Of a stretch of 64,000 bases of DNA, positions 25,748-36,800 are shown in pieces. The stretch's first letter is position 1. Each line of letters opens with the position of its first letter. The DNA lies in the NCBI GenBank assembly GCA_025766275.1, contig JAFKAC010000173.1:25755-89754 (forward strand). Reading direction: 5' to 3'. The notes under the pieces are model-generated. The model was not told the DNA's origin and did no database searches. It was given only the letters and a program-made list of their open reading frames with translations. The DNA is from Lactarius indigo (taxonomy: Eukaryota; Basidiomycota; Agaricomycetes; Russulales; Russulaceae). A program made the translations under genes and the position numbers.

Positions 25748-26667
25748 TTAGTATGAGTACCCTCCGTCGGTCGCCGATTGAGAAGGGCTTGGAAATGAGG
25801 CCGGAGTAGATGATGAGAGGGGGCGAGAAGTAAGTAAAATCATGGGAGGTGAATTGCCCGGACTTCCGTTGCCACTGCCCGGGCCAGCGTCGGATGTGGG
25901 AAAGGGGAGAAACGACAGGCCGTTGGCGTTGATGGAGGAGATCAACAGCGAAGCCTGACTGGGGGGGATTGTCGTCGTCGTGGGAGGAAGGAGCGTGACG
26001 GTGATCGTGGTAGGTCCTTCAGAGGACGACTTTCCGTCGTCTCCACAGTCCGGATTGTCACCATCGTTGGTCCCTTGCGTGGTATTTCTGCCACTATCCC
26101 GTGCAGGTGACCCATCTCCATCATCCCCGCAGTCATCAGCAGAGTCGCTGCTGACTACGGGGAAGGGGACGGTGACGTTGCCGCCGGACGTTGAGTTACT
26201 CGTAATTCCACCCTGAGCACCAGAAGCTGCGATTATTGAGGCAGCGTTTCTCTTGCTTGTGCAGGCGACAAACTACCCATATGGGAGCATTTCTGTGAGA
26301 CGCGGCTGTGGGGGGTAAGGTAAACACGTACAGTGCCATTGGTCCGGATTTGAGGAAGTGCGAAACATGATTTGCTCGAGGGACATGGCTCTGTCTGCCA
26401 GGCTTTGTCAAAGCAAGCCGCGAAAGCGTTTTTTATGCAGGCTGTCTCGCCAGCTGTCCGCCCACGTGGATCAGCGGGCTACTACAGAGACGAGTGAGAA
26501 CGCGTACTGTTGCAGGAGTCATTCACTTGCAGACTTTTGAACTCAGAGTTGAGAATCTGCGCCTGCTGTCCGTTTGCAAGAAGAGTCGCATTATCGACAG
26601 CAACAGGGCCAGCAGAAACTAAAGGAGACGCGAGAACTGCAAGAAAGACCAAGGTAAAGAAAGCCAT
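25748..26667 (-). CDS. Secreted CBM19-like protein
   Basis: The start at 26667 gives a clear signal peptide, MAFFTLVFLAVLASPLVSAGP. The mature part has LLANGQQAQILNSEFKSLQ, then across an intron SCNTGETACIKNAFAACFDKAW, CPSSKSCFALPQIRTNGT and FVACTSKRNAASII. The spacing of the six cysteines and the QAQ.LN..F..L lead are typical of basidiomycete CBM19-like domains, which are predicted to bind chitin. A Thr/Ser/Pro/Asp/Gly-rich tail with predicted N-sites follows and ends SATDGGYSY. Length is about 240 residues. No catalytic domain is present. A cell-wall or secreted role is likely. Confidence 0.78.
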
Positions 26668-26968
26668 GATTGAGAGGATATATTATCGACAACCGGGTCG
26701 GTCAAAAGATTGTAAGCTCCAGGCTCAAATAGAATGGGGAGAGAGATGGGTGTTAAAATAGCCTGCATAGTTCAGAACCTTTATAGTGTCTGCAGATTGA
26801 ATACAACAAAAGACGAGGTGACGTTAGTTCACAACCACAAAACAAAGGAGACAACGATGAGAAGCGTGGGAATGTCCTGGAGATACCCGAGCGCGAAAGG
26901 TCCACGATCCACTTTTGTGGACATCAGTGCGATCGACTAAGGCCTCAACACCGCCAACAACATCAAGC
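26668..26968. promoter_or_regulatory. Divergent promoter of the CBM19-like gene and eS26
   Basis: 301 bp between start codons. It should drive a strongly expressed ribosomal gene on one side and a secreted protein on the other. No motif is clear enough to name. Confidence 0.5.
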
Positions 26969-27633
26969 ATGGTAAGTGGATAATATAAGTCGAGTCGTTA
27001 TGTGTTTTTGTTGGACATAAACCATCTTGTGTCTTTTGTGCCTGTGGGCAAGTTGAGGTGCAGGGTGGATGGGTTGTCGTGCACTTGGGTGACCCTTGCC
27101 TCTTCTGTCACTAACTGTACCTTGGTTTGCAGACAAAGAAAAGAAGAAACGGTGGCCGCAACAAGAAGGGTCGTGGCCATGTCACTTTCCTCCGCTGCTC
27201 CAACTGCTCGCGTGCAGTCCCAAAGGATAAAGCCATCAAACGTTTTACTGTGAGGAACATGGTGGAGAGCGCTGCCATACGGGATATCAGCGAGGCTTCC
27301 GTGTATCATGGTACGTACTTGAATCCTTTTTCTTTTTCGTTTGGTAAACCTGACTGGATGCAAAGAATATTCTATTCCCAAGCTGTATATCAAAATTGCA
27401 TACTGCGTGTCATGCGCCATCCACTCACACGGTGTGTCGAGATCCACTGTGACTCTGTTCGGTTCTCATAATACCTTTGCAACTTAGTCGTTCGCGTTCG
27501 TTCGCGTGAAGGTCGACGCAATCGTGCACCCCCGCCTCGCGTTCGGTGGAAGGACGGTAAGAAAGTCAACCCGGCTGTCGTTGCTGCGGAGGAGGCCAAG
27601 GCTGCGGCAGCTGCTGGTGCCAGGGGAACGTGA
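26969..27633 (+). CDS. RPS26: 40S ribosomal protein eS26
   Basis: The first exon is only the start codon (26969-26971), followed by a 161-bp intron (26972-27132), the longest in this part. Exon 2 gives [25 protein letters not shown]. Exon 3 gives [22 protein letters not shown]. Exon 4 gives [13 protein letters not shown]...[11 protein letters not shown], ending GARGT. The four Cys (CSNC and CVSC) form the eS26 zinc site. Length is about 120 residues, as expected. ATG-only first exons are common in fungal ribosomal protein genes. The intron holds no C/D-box pair that I can see. Confidence 0.95.
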
Positions 27634-28040
27634 AGTGTTGTATTAGTTATCGTGCATCCTTGGTCTTTGGCTAATGCAATCGAGCCAAAAAAAAAATTAA
27701 AACACGCGTGGGATGGAAAAGCGGTCATGACAAAGTCCAGCGCGTAATGTATCTTACACCACTATCTAGAAGACCATCATCGTGCCAAATGTGACACAGT
27801 AGTGTTGCTAGCGAAAGCGAAGAAATGTGCTCTACGCCACTCTCAAATGGCACCTCCCAGTAAAGAAACGCACATGGAGGTGTGATAAGGTGATGGCGTT
27901 TGAATGAAACGGAAGCGAGCCGATTATCTAATAAATACCCGGGTTCGGGTGATGCCGACAGTGGATCTCCCGGGCGCGCGCAGCTTGAGGACGACTCCTC
28001 TCCTCTCCTCTTCTCTCCTCCTCCTGACCAACGCTCACCT
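27634..28040. other. Intergenic region before the SYLF-SH3 gene
   Basis: 407 bp between two plus-strand genes, with a CT-rich tract at about 27,995-28,025 just before the next ATG. An in-frame open stretch upstream of 28041 lacks an ATG. No other gene is seen. Confidence 0.5.
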
Positions 28041-29901
28041 ATGCCAAAGATAGGAAATCCTCTTCCTCAGTCCCTCCCGAAGGAATGTGCAAAAGCTGCA
28101 AAAATTTGTATGTCATTTAGTCCTTGCTCACCTGGTGTGCACACAATTCACCGTGCTTGGTCCGCAGTCAATAATTTCGTCGATAGCGGGAACAATGGAC
28201 TTGACGGCGTTCGTCTTACCACTAGAACCACTATACCTTGGCTGAAATCTCCTTGAAAGATCAGATCATTCCTCGCTCCGTTCTTGAGCGCGCGTGTGGT
28301 TTTGCCATTTTCACAATCTTCAAAGCGGGCTTCCTCTTCTCCGCACGCGGTGGGGGTGGTATCGTCATTGCGCGTCTGGACGACGGATGTAAGTACCCCC
28401 TTTTCACGTCGTCACATCTGAAATCGATACTATTCTGTTCGTAGCTTGGTCCGCACCAAGTGCCATTGGCCTTGCAGGAGTTGGTGTGGGTGGGCAGGCT
28501 GGCGCAGAGATGACGGACTTCCTCATCGTGCTCAACTCACGCTCGGTTAGTTATCCCCCTAGACCCTTGATCGTGGCTGACTCATTTCGCGTCCCGGCAC
28601 GTGTTTGGATCTGCCTTCCTTCCAAAGGCTGTCGTGAGTGATTACACTTACCGACAATATCCAGCCTAACGTGATTGCCATCTCTCGTGTTCAGAGGTCG
28701 TTCATGGCCGCGGGTTCACTGACTCTTGGTGGTAACATGAGTCTGGCTGTCGGTCCTCTGGGTCGTAATGGGGAGGCCTCGACCGCACTCAGCACGAGTG
28801 GCAAAGTTGCTGCAATGTTCGTACCATACCTTCATCACCTTTCTGAATTCTTGTATCGACATCATTTCAGGTACAGTTACTCTAAAACTCGCGGCCTCTT
28901 TGGTGGTGTCTCTGTGGAAGGCTCCGTGATCGTTGAGCGACAGGATGCGAACGCCCAAGCATACCGCTCTGACGTCAGCGCAAAGCAAATTCTCAGTGGT
29001 AGCGTCACACCGCCGGAGTGGGCACAAACCCTTATCCGCACGCTAGAGGCACGTACTAGCTCACCCGGCGGACGTGCATGGGTGCATGATGGTCGACCCT
29101 CAACTGACTCGCAGTACGCGTTTGGTGGAATTTCGAGCTCCAAGGCCGAAGCGCCGCAATCTTCGCGCAAACAACAGCCCAAGACTCGCAACGCTGACAG
29201 CTTCCCGCCAGGTTCCTGGGGTACATCCAAGAATACGGGAAGCTATTTCGGCCCCCCTTCGGAGGAGGCTGTCTCTGGTTCGGCCTGGGACTATGACCAT
29301 GCTCCTCGGATCGATGATCCACCACCTTTTGAGACCCGTTTTGAAAGTGACTTTGTTCCCTCCGTACGCCCACACGTTCGGCACACCGCTGGACAGTCGC
29401 TCGATCTTTCCACCGGCAGTAGTCCCGGTCCAGGCCAGAAATCTGCACATAGCCGGTCTTCGAGCAGTACCACGAGGACTACCAATCCGTTCTACTCGAA
29501 AGCAGAGCGCGAAAGTGATGGTTACGACATCGCAACTCCGTTCGGACCGACGCTTGAGGACGAGGAAAATCCATTCGGACCGGGAGCTCGGAGTGTGGAC
29601 GCGGCTGCTGCACGTCACCGCGAGGCCGAGCGTACTCGCATCTTAAGTCGGCCGCTTGGGCAGGGGGAGGGCGTTGCTCGCGCCATCGCGCTATTCGATT
29701 TCCGCGCTGTTGAACCCGGAGATCTGTCCTTTTTGAAAGGCCAGGTCATCACCATCACCGAGAAGAGTGACACTACGGATACATGGTGAGGGTTTCGTGA
29801 CATACCCTCATGAGTGTACTGATCTCCATTCACTTAGGTGGAAGGGTAAGCTCGATGGACAAGAAGGGTCATTCCCGGCTAATTTTGTAGAGGTTGTATG
29901 A
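28041..29901 (+). CDS. SYLF and SH3 domain protein (Ysc84/Lsb3 family)
   Basis: The ATG at 28041 gives MPKIGNPLPQSLPKECAKAAKI. The SYLF domain follows over several exons: FNNFVDSGNNGLDG, then VIPRSVLERACGFAIFTIFKAG, FLFSARGGGGIVIARLDDG, SWSAPSAIGLAGVGVGGQ and YSYSKTRGLFGGVSVEGS. A Ser/Pro-rich linker of about 230 residues leads to a C-terminal SH3 domain (AIALFDFRAVEPGDLSFLKGQ, WWKGKLDGQEGSFPANFVEVV). Known relatives bind lipids and actin and work with Las17 and Sla1 at endocytic actin patches. Both ends match the family closely. Confidence 0.92.
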
Positions 29902-30024
29902 TTTTCATTGCTTGTAGTACTGTCTTGCTGCTGGTAGTATACTCTAAGGGACACTTATAGTGGATTATGTAATACATTTCTGGGTCACGCTCCACGTCGA
30001 GTACGGCTTGCTCATTCTACCGTG

Positions 30025-31593
30025 ATGTCCTCCAAACGAAAATGGGACCAGGCCGCACCTGAAGAGTCAAAAGACGAGCCCGAATCTCCAGCAAAACTTG
30101 CAAAAGGGGATGACGGCAAGAATGCCTCTACCGCTGCCGCTGCAGCCGCAGCCATTGCAGCCAAAATCGCTGCTCAATACAGCGGCGCTGCTGCAGGGGG
30201 AGGGGCTGGACTACTCGGCCCCAAGGATATACACGACGGAGATTTTACCCAAGACATCGACATCAACGACGTGAGAAACCGGTATATGTTGACCAGAGGT
30301 TCTACCCAACAACAGGTGTGTTTCCCTCGTGTTAGCTCGCGGGTGAACCTCACAAATCGTTTTGGGTCTCTCCACTAGATTCATGAAGAAACGGGTGCCT
30401 CTGTCAGTACCAAGGGCGTTTGGTACCCGGACCGTGCGAAGGCTACGGAGAAGGACCCCCCATTGTACCTCCACATATCCGCGAATTCAAAAGAAATGCT
30501 GCAGAGAGCGATCGACAAAGTTAACGATCTCATCTCCGTTGACATGGGCTCTCTTGTAGAGGAAAAGGGGCGGCGCGAGAAGGTGCTGTTACTTTTCAAA
30601 TGACAGAAGGGTTTGCACGCTCACCTTCCCCCAGCGCAAGTGGCCTGAGGAGAAAATCTTCATTGGCCTGGAATCCATTCGTAATTTCAACGTGCGCGCC
30701 AAGGTCGTCGGCCCTACTGTAGGTTCTTCGTGATTTCGGCGGGACCACTTCTCACGACGACTCGTCGATAGGGCATGTTCGTCAAGTATATTCAACAAGA
30801 AACGGGGACTCGTGTGCAGATCAAGGGTCAGGGATCGGGCTTCGTTGATCAGGAAACGGGGAAAGAGTCCGATGAGCCTATGCACATCCATATAACGTTT
30901 GTTTCGTCGCGACGCTCCTGGGCAGTTCTGACGTCTCTTCCAGTGGGCCAGAAGAGGGCCAAGTTGCACGCGCAAAAGTGTTGACCGATGACCTCCTCGA
31001 GGTTGTCCGGGGAGAATACGCGAAGGTCAAGGCCATAATGCACCAACAACAGATGGAACTTCACCAAGCCCAGATGCAATATGCCTCTTACGGCGTGATG
31101 CCTGTACGTGTCTTCTATCCATACGGCTCATCAAATTTTCCTTCCGCTGTTTCTGACGCATCTGCTTCCATTCAAGGGTTATGTTCCACCTCCCCCATCA
31201 GCGGCTCCACCGCCACCGCCACCCGGTGACCAACCACCACCGCCCCCGGGTGAAGGAGGCGCTCCCGGAACTAGCACTGCTTCTGCAGCACCAGCGCCTA
31301 CCGACCTGGACGCCTACACTGCATATTGGTATACACGGTTTCACTCAACTTTAAAAACGGAGGACGGCTTCGCTGACGTGCAGGACAGGGCTGCCTATGG
31401 CTACGATGTTAACTCGCCTGAATTTAAAGAGTGGCAGGCGAGCCAGATGGCACAATACAACCAATACTACGCGTCTCAGGGATACGCAGCACCTGGCACT
31501 GATACCCCTGCTGCGGGGACTGGTGGACCGGGACCGGCGGCTCCTGCGCCACCTCCAAGTGAGCCAGCGCCACCACCACCACCTCCTGCTTGA
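30025..31593 (+). CDS. KH-domain RNA-binding protein of the KHDC4/BLOM7 type
   Basis: The ATG at 30025 gives MSSKRKWDQAAPEE, matching the RKWDQ start of this family. An Ala-rich stretch follows. A first KH-like domain has NDVRNRYMLTRGSTQQQ-IHEETGASVSTKG. The second has FIGLESIRNFNVRAKVVGPTG-MFVKYIQQETGTRVQIKG, with QGSGFVDQETG...EPMHIHIT. A conserved helix (LLEVVRGEYAKVK) and a Pro-rich tail (PPPPPPGDQPPPPPGE) end the protein. Human KHDC4 acts in pre-mRNA splicing. An SF1/BBP identity was considered, but the two-domain layout and the N-terminus fit KHDC4 better. Length is about 420 residues with five or more short introns. Confidence 0.82.
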
Positions 31594-31812
31594 GCACCTG
31601 CGGTCGATACATGCGCAAATCTGTAGACCCAATCTGTACAAGTGCTTTGTGCCATTGTGGGCGTCTCCAATATATTATGGATCTGGTTCCTATTGCTCGT
31701 ACACAAGCAGTCCGCTATGGCGCTTGCTGCGGAGTGCAGGGATGGGCACGACGAGCGTCGCTGATACGATTACAACCTGCTACCAACGAATCTGTTGCTG
31801 GATAAAACAGTA

Positions 31813-33329
31813 ATGGGTCTCATATTTATCGTACTATTTCTCTTCGTGCTTCTCCTATATTTATACGTCCGTTTGAACGATGCGAAGATCATGCAGCTAC
31901 CTTATCACGTGGCTTCAGCTTTCTTTCCCAAAAGGATCAGTGCAAAGGATGCTCTGGAGGCAGCAGCTGCCTGGGAGAAGGTAGCGACAAATCTGAGAGC
32001 GAAGGCGTTCCTCCCCCCAAGAACCGGAAGAAGGTACATTGTCGTCGGCGGGGGTAGGTCTCAGTAGCGACCGTGGCCACGTCTCTCAAAAAGACTTTCA
32101 GGCTGGCCTTCTTGGCGGTTGGGTCGTTCGACATCTCCTTGAACACGGAGAACATCCCAAACGGTGCAGGGTCTTCGACATACGCGCTCCCGCGCGTCCA
32201 GATCTGACATTGAGCCTCGCCAAGGACGTCGATTTCCACCAGGTCGATGTGTCCGACGGGGAGCAGGCCCAGGCGGCCTTCAGCGCCCCGTGGCCGCCAT
32301 CTTCTGACGAGGAGTCCGAGGACCCTTCCACAGCAGCCGACATCACCGTCTTCTACACCGCGGCCAATATCCGCTTTTACGAACGCAACCACAGGTTGTT
32401 GCATCTCTCCGACAAAGTCAACGTCGAAGGAACGCGTAACGTCCTGGTGGCCGCGCGGGCCACGGGCGCGAGCATCCTCATCTATACCTCGAGCGGTTCC
32501 GTGTCCGTTCGACGCACGCGGCTCTGGCTGTGGCCATGGGAGCAGCGGCCCCAGTTCATCGTACAGACCTTCAAAGACGACGACGACGACAGCAGCCCGC
32601 CGACACGCCACGACGAGATGGTTTCCAATTATGCCGCGCCCAAGGTCAAGGCCGATCGGCTCGTCAGGGCGGCCGACGGTGCGCCTTCGGGTCAACAAAG
32701 ACTATGACTTCTTCGTACGGGATGTCTGCGCCCGGGGAACGGGATTTATGGTCCCGATGTGGGGACATCCTTTGCGACGCGTATCTCGCGAGGCAGGTCA
32801 ATCCTTCCTTGGCGCAGGAAGTCCTCCAGAACTTCATCTATGTCGAGAACGCCTCGCTCGCCCACTTCTGCTACGAGCGGCGCCTGATCGAGACGGCGCG
32901 CGGTTCCCCCAATCCTAACCTCGGCGGACAGACGTTCTGCATCGTCGACGATGGCCCGCCCACCACGTATGGCGACGTGTATACCGTCCTTGCTACTCTC
33001 ACCGACGGCCGGACCGCCTTGAGGGGCTGCAGATCGCGCGGTCGTTGATGGCGTCGTTGTCGAGCCCTATCATACGTCACCTCGCACGGTTCGTACCGGT
33101 CCCCACTGGGGACCTCGTTAATCTCCAGTCATCCCTTTTCTCCTTCGCCATGCCACATCTTATTTGGGACGATTCACGCGCCCGGACTTCACCGGAGAAT
33201 GGCGGTCTGGGCTATAAACCCCGGTGGACGACGCTCAGTGCGCTATGCAAGCTAGTGGAGGAGCACAAAAGAACGGAGGGCCGCTTTGAGGCGAGGTCGA
33301 TGGTCGGTGGGATAAGCCTTGGGTTTTGA
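31813..33329 (+). pseudogene. 3-beta-hydroxysteroid dehydrogenase/isomerase-like gene, disrupted
   Basis: The reading frame starts MGLIFIVLFLFVLLLYLYV (a membrane anchor), then PRTGRRYIVVGG and, after an intron, AGLLGGWVVRHLLEHGE (NAD-binding fold). ADITVFYTAANIRFYERN, VNVEGTRNVLVAARATGA and the YxxxK motif (NYAAPKVKADRL) follow. It resembles membrane-bound sterol C4-decarboxylase/3-beta-HSD proteins. Three lesions break it. A TGA at 32705-32707 lies in frame before LLRTGCLRPGNGIYGP. A frameshift near 32,756 leads to GDILCDAYLARQ in another frame. A second frameshift near 33,017 leads to LEGLQIARSLMASLSSP in the third frame. The splice at about 32,052 also does not give the expected sequence exactly. 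Its codons end in G or C more often than those of its neighbours. Clustered sequencing errors are the alternative. Confidence 0.7.
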
Positions 33330-33462
33330 GACAGGTTCCGGCGTCCCACGCAGTAGAACCGATGCCACACTTTGAGATTCGTGCTGTCCGACGGTCAGGT
33401 ACTACATTAACTGAGTCAATAAAATTGTATTTAGTAGAGATCTAACATTTGACTGAGGAAGG

Positions 33463-33467
33463 AAAAA
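33463..33467 (-). terminator. Pol III terminator of tRNA-Lys
   Basis: Five A on the plus strand give five T in the tRNA sense, about a dozen bases past the tRNA end. Confidence 0.6.
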
Positions 33468-33478
33468 TATATCAAATT

Positions 33479-33567
33479 AGCCCACCGCGAGGGTCGAACT
33501 CGCAGCCTTCAGATCACAGCTACCCGCCATAAGAGTCTGACGCTCTATCCGATTGAGCTAGGCGGGC
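33479..33567 (-). tRNA. tRNA-Lys (anticodon CTT) with a 15-nt intron
   Basis: On the minus strand, GCCCGCC pairs with GGTGGGC. The A box is TAGCTCAATCGG and the B box is AGTTCGACCC. The anticodon stem TCAGA/TCTGA closes the loop CTCTTA-A once the intron at 33515-33529 is removed from its usual place after base 37. The anticodon CTT is at 33531-33533. The base at the discriminator position reads T, which is unusual for this tRNA. Confidence 0.92.
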
Positions 33568-33852
33568 GATGACTTTTGAGCTTGCCTGACGTTCATAAGT
33601 CGACAGCTCCGGGATTGTTTATTTCCTAATCACATCCGACTCACTTCCTGTGCCGTACAAGAAACCAAACTGTATTCGTGGTGATTGTCATGTGTGATAG
33701 ATGAAAGCAATGGAGTGTATGAGGATAAGGTACTGCCACAAGCGAATCAAGCGCAAAGCAACTTAGGCATAGCAGTAATAATGTAGGGGAACGATGCGAA
33801 GGCGTACAACGAGGAGGTAACGAATCTATAACGATGGACTTCTCACCACCCC
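33568..33852. other. Spacer between tRNA-Lys and HMG-CoA reductase
   Basis: 285 bp, together with 33330-33478 on the other side of the tRNA. It should hold the 3' end of the HMG-CoA reductase transcript and the tRNA upstream region. Nothing else is seen. Confidence 0.45.
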
Positions 33853-36800
33853 TCAAGGTTTCGGATCGATGCTGTAACCAGCCAGGGACATTGTAGACGA
33901 GGATGCCGTTAATGGCCCCACAGTCGCTTTGGTGACGGACGTGGAGTTCGGTGTTCCTGGTACCCATTGCACGTTTGGTGGTGCTTCGGGTCCAGGGGAG
34001 ATGGGTCGCGACGCTGCAGGTGTGGGAACTTGGGACCGATTGTGGACAAGATGCGCGCGAACGAGGTGTCCAGCAGCGAGTGCGCTAAGGAGGGAGAGCT
34101 CGCCTGCCATGACAGCAGCGGCGATGATGCGAGCCAGCTGTTGTGCATTCTGACCGGGTTCTGTAGGATGTGCTCCTTTGACGCCAAGCATCTCCAAGAC
34201 ACTTTGCTGGGGAGCAAGGACAGTACCTCCGCCTACGGTACCGACCTCTATGCAAGGCATTGTAATCGTTACAAGAACATCTTTGCCCTCGTTCGTCCTA
34301 GTCTCTCCGTCAGCGCACAGTTCTCGAGAGGCGATTAAGGACTCACAACTCCATCAACGTCATGCAATTGGACGACTCCACATTCTGTGCTGGATCTTGG
34401 CCAGCGGCGAGGAATACCGCAGTCAAGATATTTGCGGCATGAGCATTGAAGCCACCGACCGAGCCTGCCATCGCGCTGCCGACCAGATTTTTTTTCGTGT
34501 TGAGATTGCACAGCGCTTCTGGAGTTGTCTTCAATACAGATTTAACCACGTGTCCCGGAACGATTGCCTCTGCAACTACACTCTTGCCGCGTCCCTCGAT
34601 CCAATTAATGGCCGCGGGCTTCTTGTCCGTACAGTAATTACCAGACAGTGCGAGAACGATCATCTCAGGGAAGTACTTGCTCATAACTTCAAGGGCCTTT
34701 TCGGTACCCTTTGAAATCATGTTCATACCCATTGCATCACCAGTGGTCGTAGCGAACCGCACAAACAACGTCCGACCGGCCATGGCAGTCTTAAGCCTCT
34801 GCAGCTTGGCAAAGCGTGACGTGCTCTCGAAAGCTTCCTTGAGTATCGAGCTGCCTTCGGTCGAGTCAATCCACGCCTTGGCAGCAGCCGCAAGGGCAAT
34901 AGAAGGGAAGTCAATCGCGGGACCACGAGTCATGCCATCATAGGTGACGACAGTAGCAACTCCTCCTCCAGCATTAAGAGCCTTGCAACCACGAGACGTT
35001 GAAGCAACGAGCGTGCCCTCTGCTGTCGCCATGGGAATTGGGAATAGTTCGCCGTCAATCTTGAGTGGACCTGCGATACCGAGGGGAATGGGGATATAGC
35101 CAACAACGTTCTCACAGCAAGCTCCCATGACGCGAGAGTAATCATAGTGCGACATCGGTATATCGGAGTGCTCTAGTGTTTTGGTCCGGGATGAACGGGC
35201 TGCAAGGTACAATCAGTTACAAGGCTGGTGGCGGGGGGTAAATACACGCACAGATTAACGCCCTTCGAATCAGAACAGCACGTTCCAAGTCCCCTAAAAC
35301 CTTCTCAAGAGCATACGCTTGAATTTTACCGTTCTGGGCTAAAAGGATGACTTCCTCGTCGTTGAGCAGCGAGAGTGATTTCGATACTGGACGAGGACCA
35401 TTCTCAAAGATGTCGATGCACTCTTCGAGAGATCGTGTGGGAGTTGAAGTCTCCTTACTGTCGGGCTCTTCGTCCTGCGAATCTGATTCATCACCTGTTG
35501 TAAAAGTAGGCTGTTGTGCCTTAAGTCTCTGATCAACCGAGTCCAGTAGCGATGAGATTCCATTGACGGAAGGCGGTCTCCGAACAGCTGGAATAGGAAT
35601 GGGTCGAACGATTGCAGGCGCTGTGGAGTATACAACGATGTCTTCCTTTTGAGTCTCTGGGATAGCCGAGACAGGTGCGGCGGCGGCAGAGGGGGCCACT
35701 GGTTGTTTCTCCTGAACACGCTCCGTGTTAAATCGGACGCTCTGAGCCGGTTGGACAGTGCGAGTAGAACCAGTGCCGGTGGAAATACCCTTGAGTAAGT
35801 AACCGTTAAGCGCAACACTGACGCCAAGGATTAGAACGATCCATTTGGACAAGATGGGGTCGCCGACGAGCCGAGTCCATGAGGACATGAAGTTGTCGAT
35901 CATGTCATCCGCATCGCGGCCCTTGATCTTGGACTCCTTGTGAAGGTAAGGTGGGGTGATAGGAACCATGCGCACGTGAACCGGCGCAGAAATACGAACG
36001 ATCAATTCCGATCCATCGTGAAGAGCCGCAAGGTGAGAGAGGGAGTGCTGAATGGAAGGGCTGGTGATATCCACGGTGCGGAAGCCAGGTAGAACATCCC
36101 TGACGAGTAGAGTGCTTTGATCCTGCTGGAGGCGGGCCACGGCCGTACCAGGAGTGAATGGGGCACAGAGATTCAATAAATGGAGAGAGAGGAACGAGAC
36201 GATCTACACGAATTAGTTAACTCAGGAATTGGGATGAACGGGAATGCGCTCACCAGTAGTAACTTCAAGCGAGCAACAGGATTCTCTTCCTTTCCGTCTT
36301 TCTCTTTGGATTGTGACTTGAGTAGTGAACCCTTTACGCCCAACAATGCCGCTGAGGTCCGCTGACGTAAGCTGAGTTTTGGCATTTGGAGTTGACCGTT
36401 CACAACCACGGGGGGCTTTACGTCTGACATGGAGGACCGTCGCGATGACAAGGCACGGAACATCTTGACGCGGCGCACCTGTAACAATACATTATTGTCA
36501 GTCGCAATCACAATGCGGGATGAGACAAGACAAGACAAGACAAGAAACGTGTCCCCCAAAAACCGGGGTTGCACGTGATATCTGAGCGGATTGGAACGCA
36601 CCTCAATCATCACACTAAGAATAGCAACGTAGAAAGTGGCCGTGGCCGCGCAGTCTACGGTCAGCAACAGAGCGGCGAGAGCACAGAACTCCTTGAGCCC
36701 GCCGACCTTGCTATATGCGCCGATGAGAAGTACAGCGATCTCAAGAACATAGTCCCGAACGATAATGTTGCCGACCTTGTCGAGGGCCTCCATGATGAGG

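Noticed and set aside
26972..27132. snoRNA inside the eS26 intron
   Set aside because: No matching C/D or H/ACA boxes were found.
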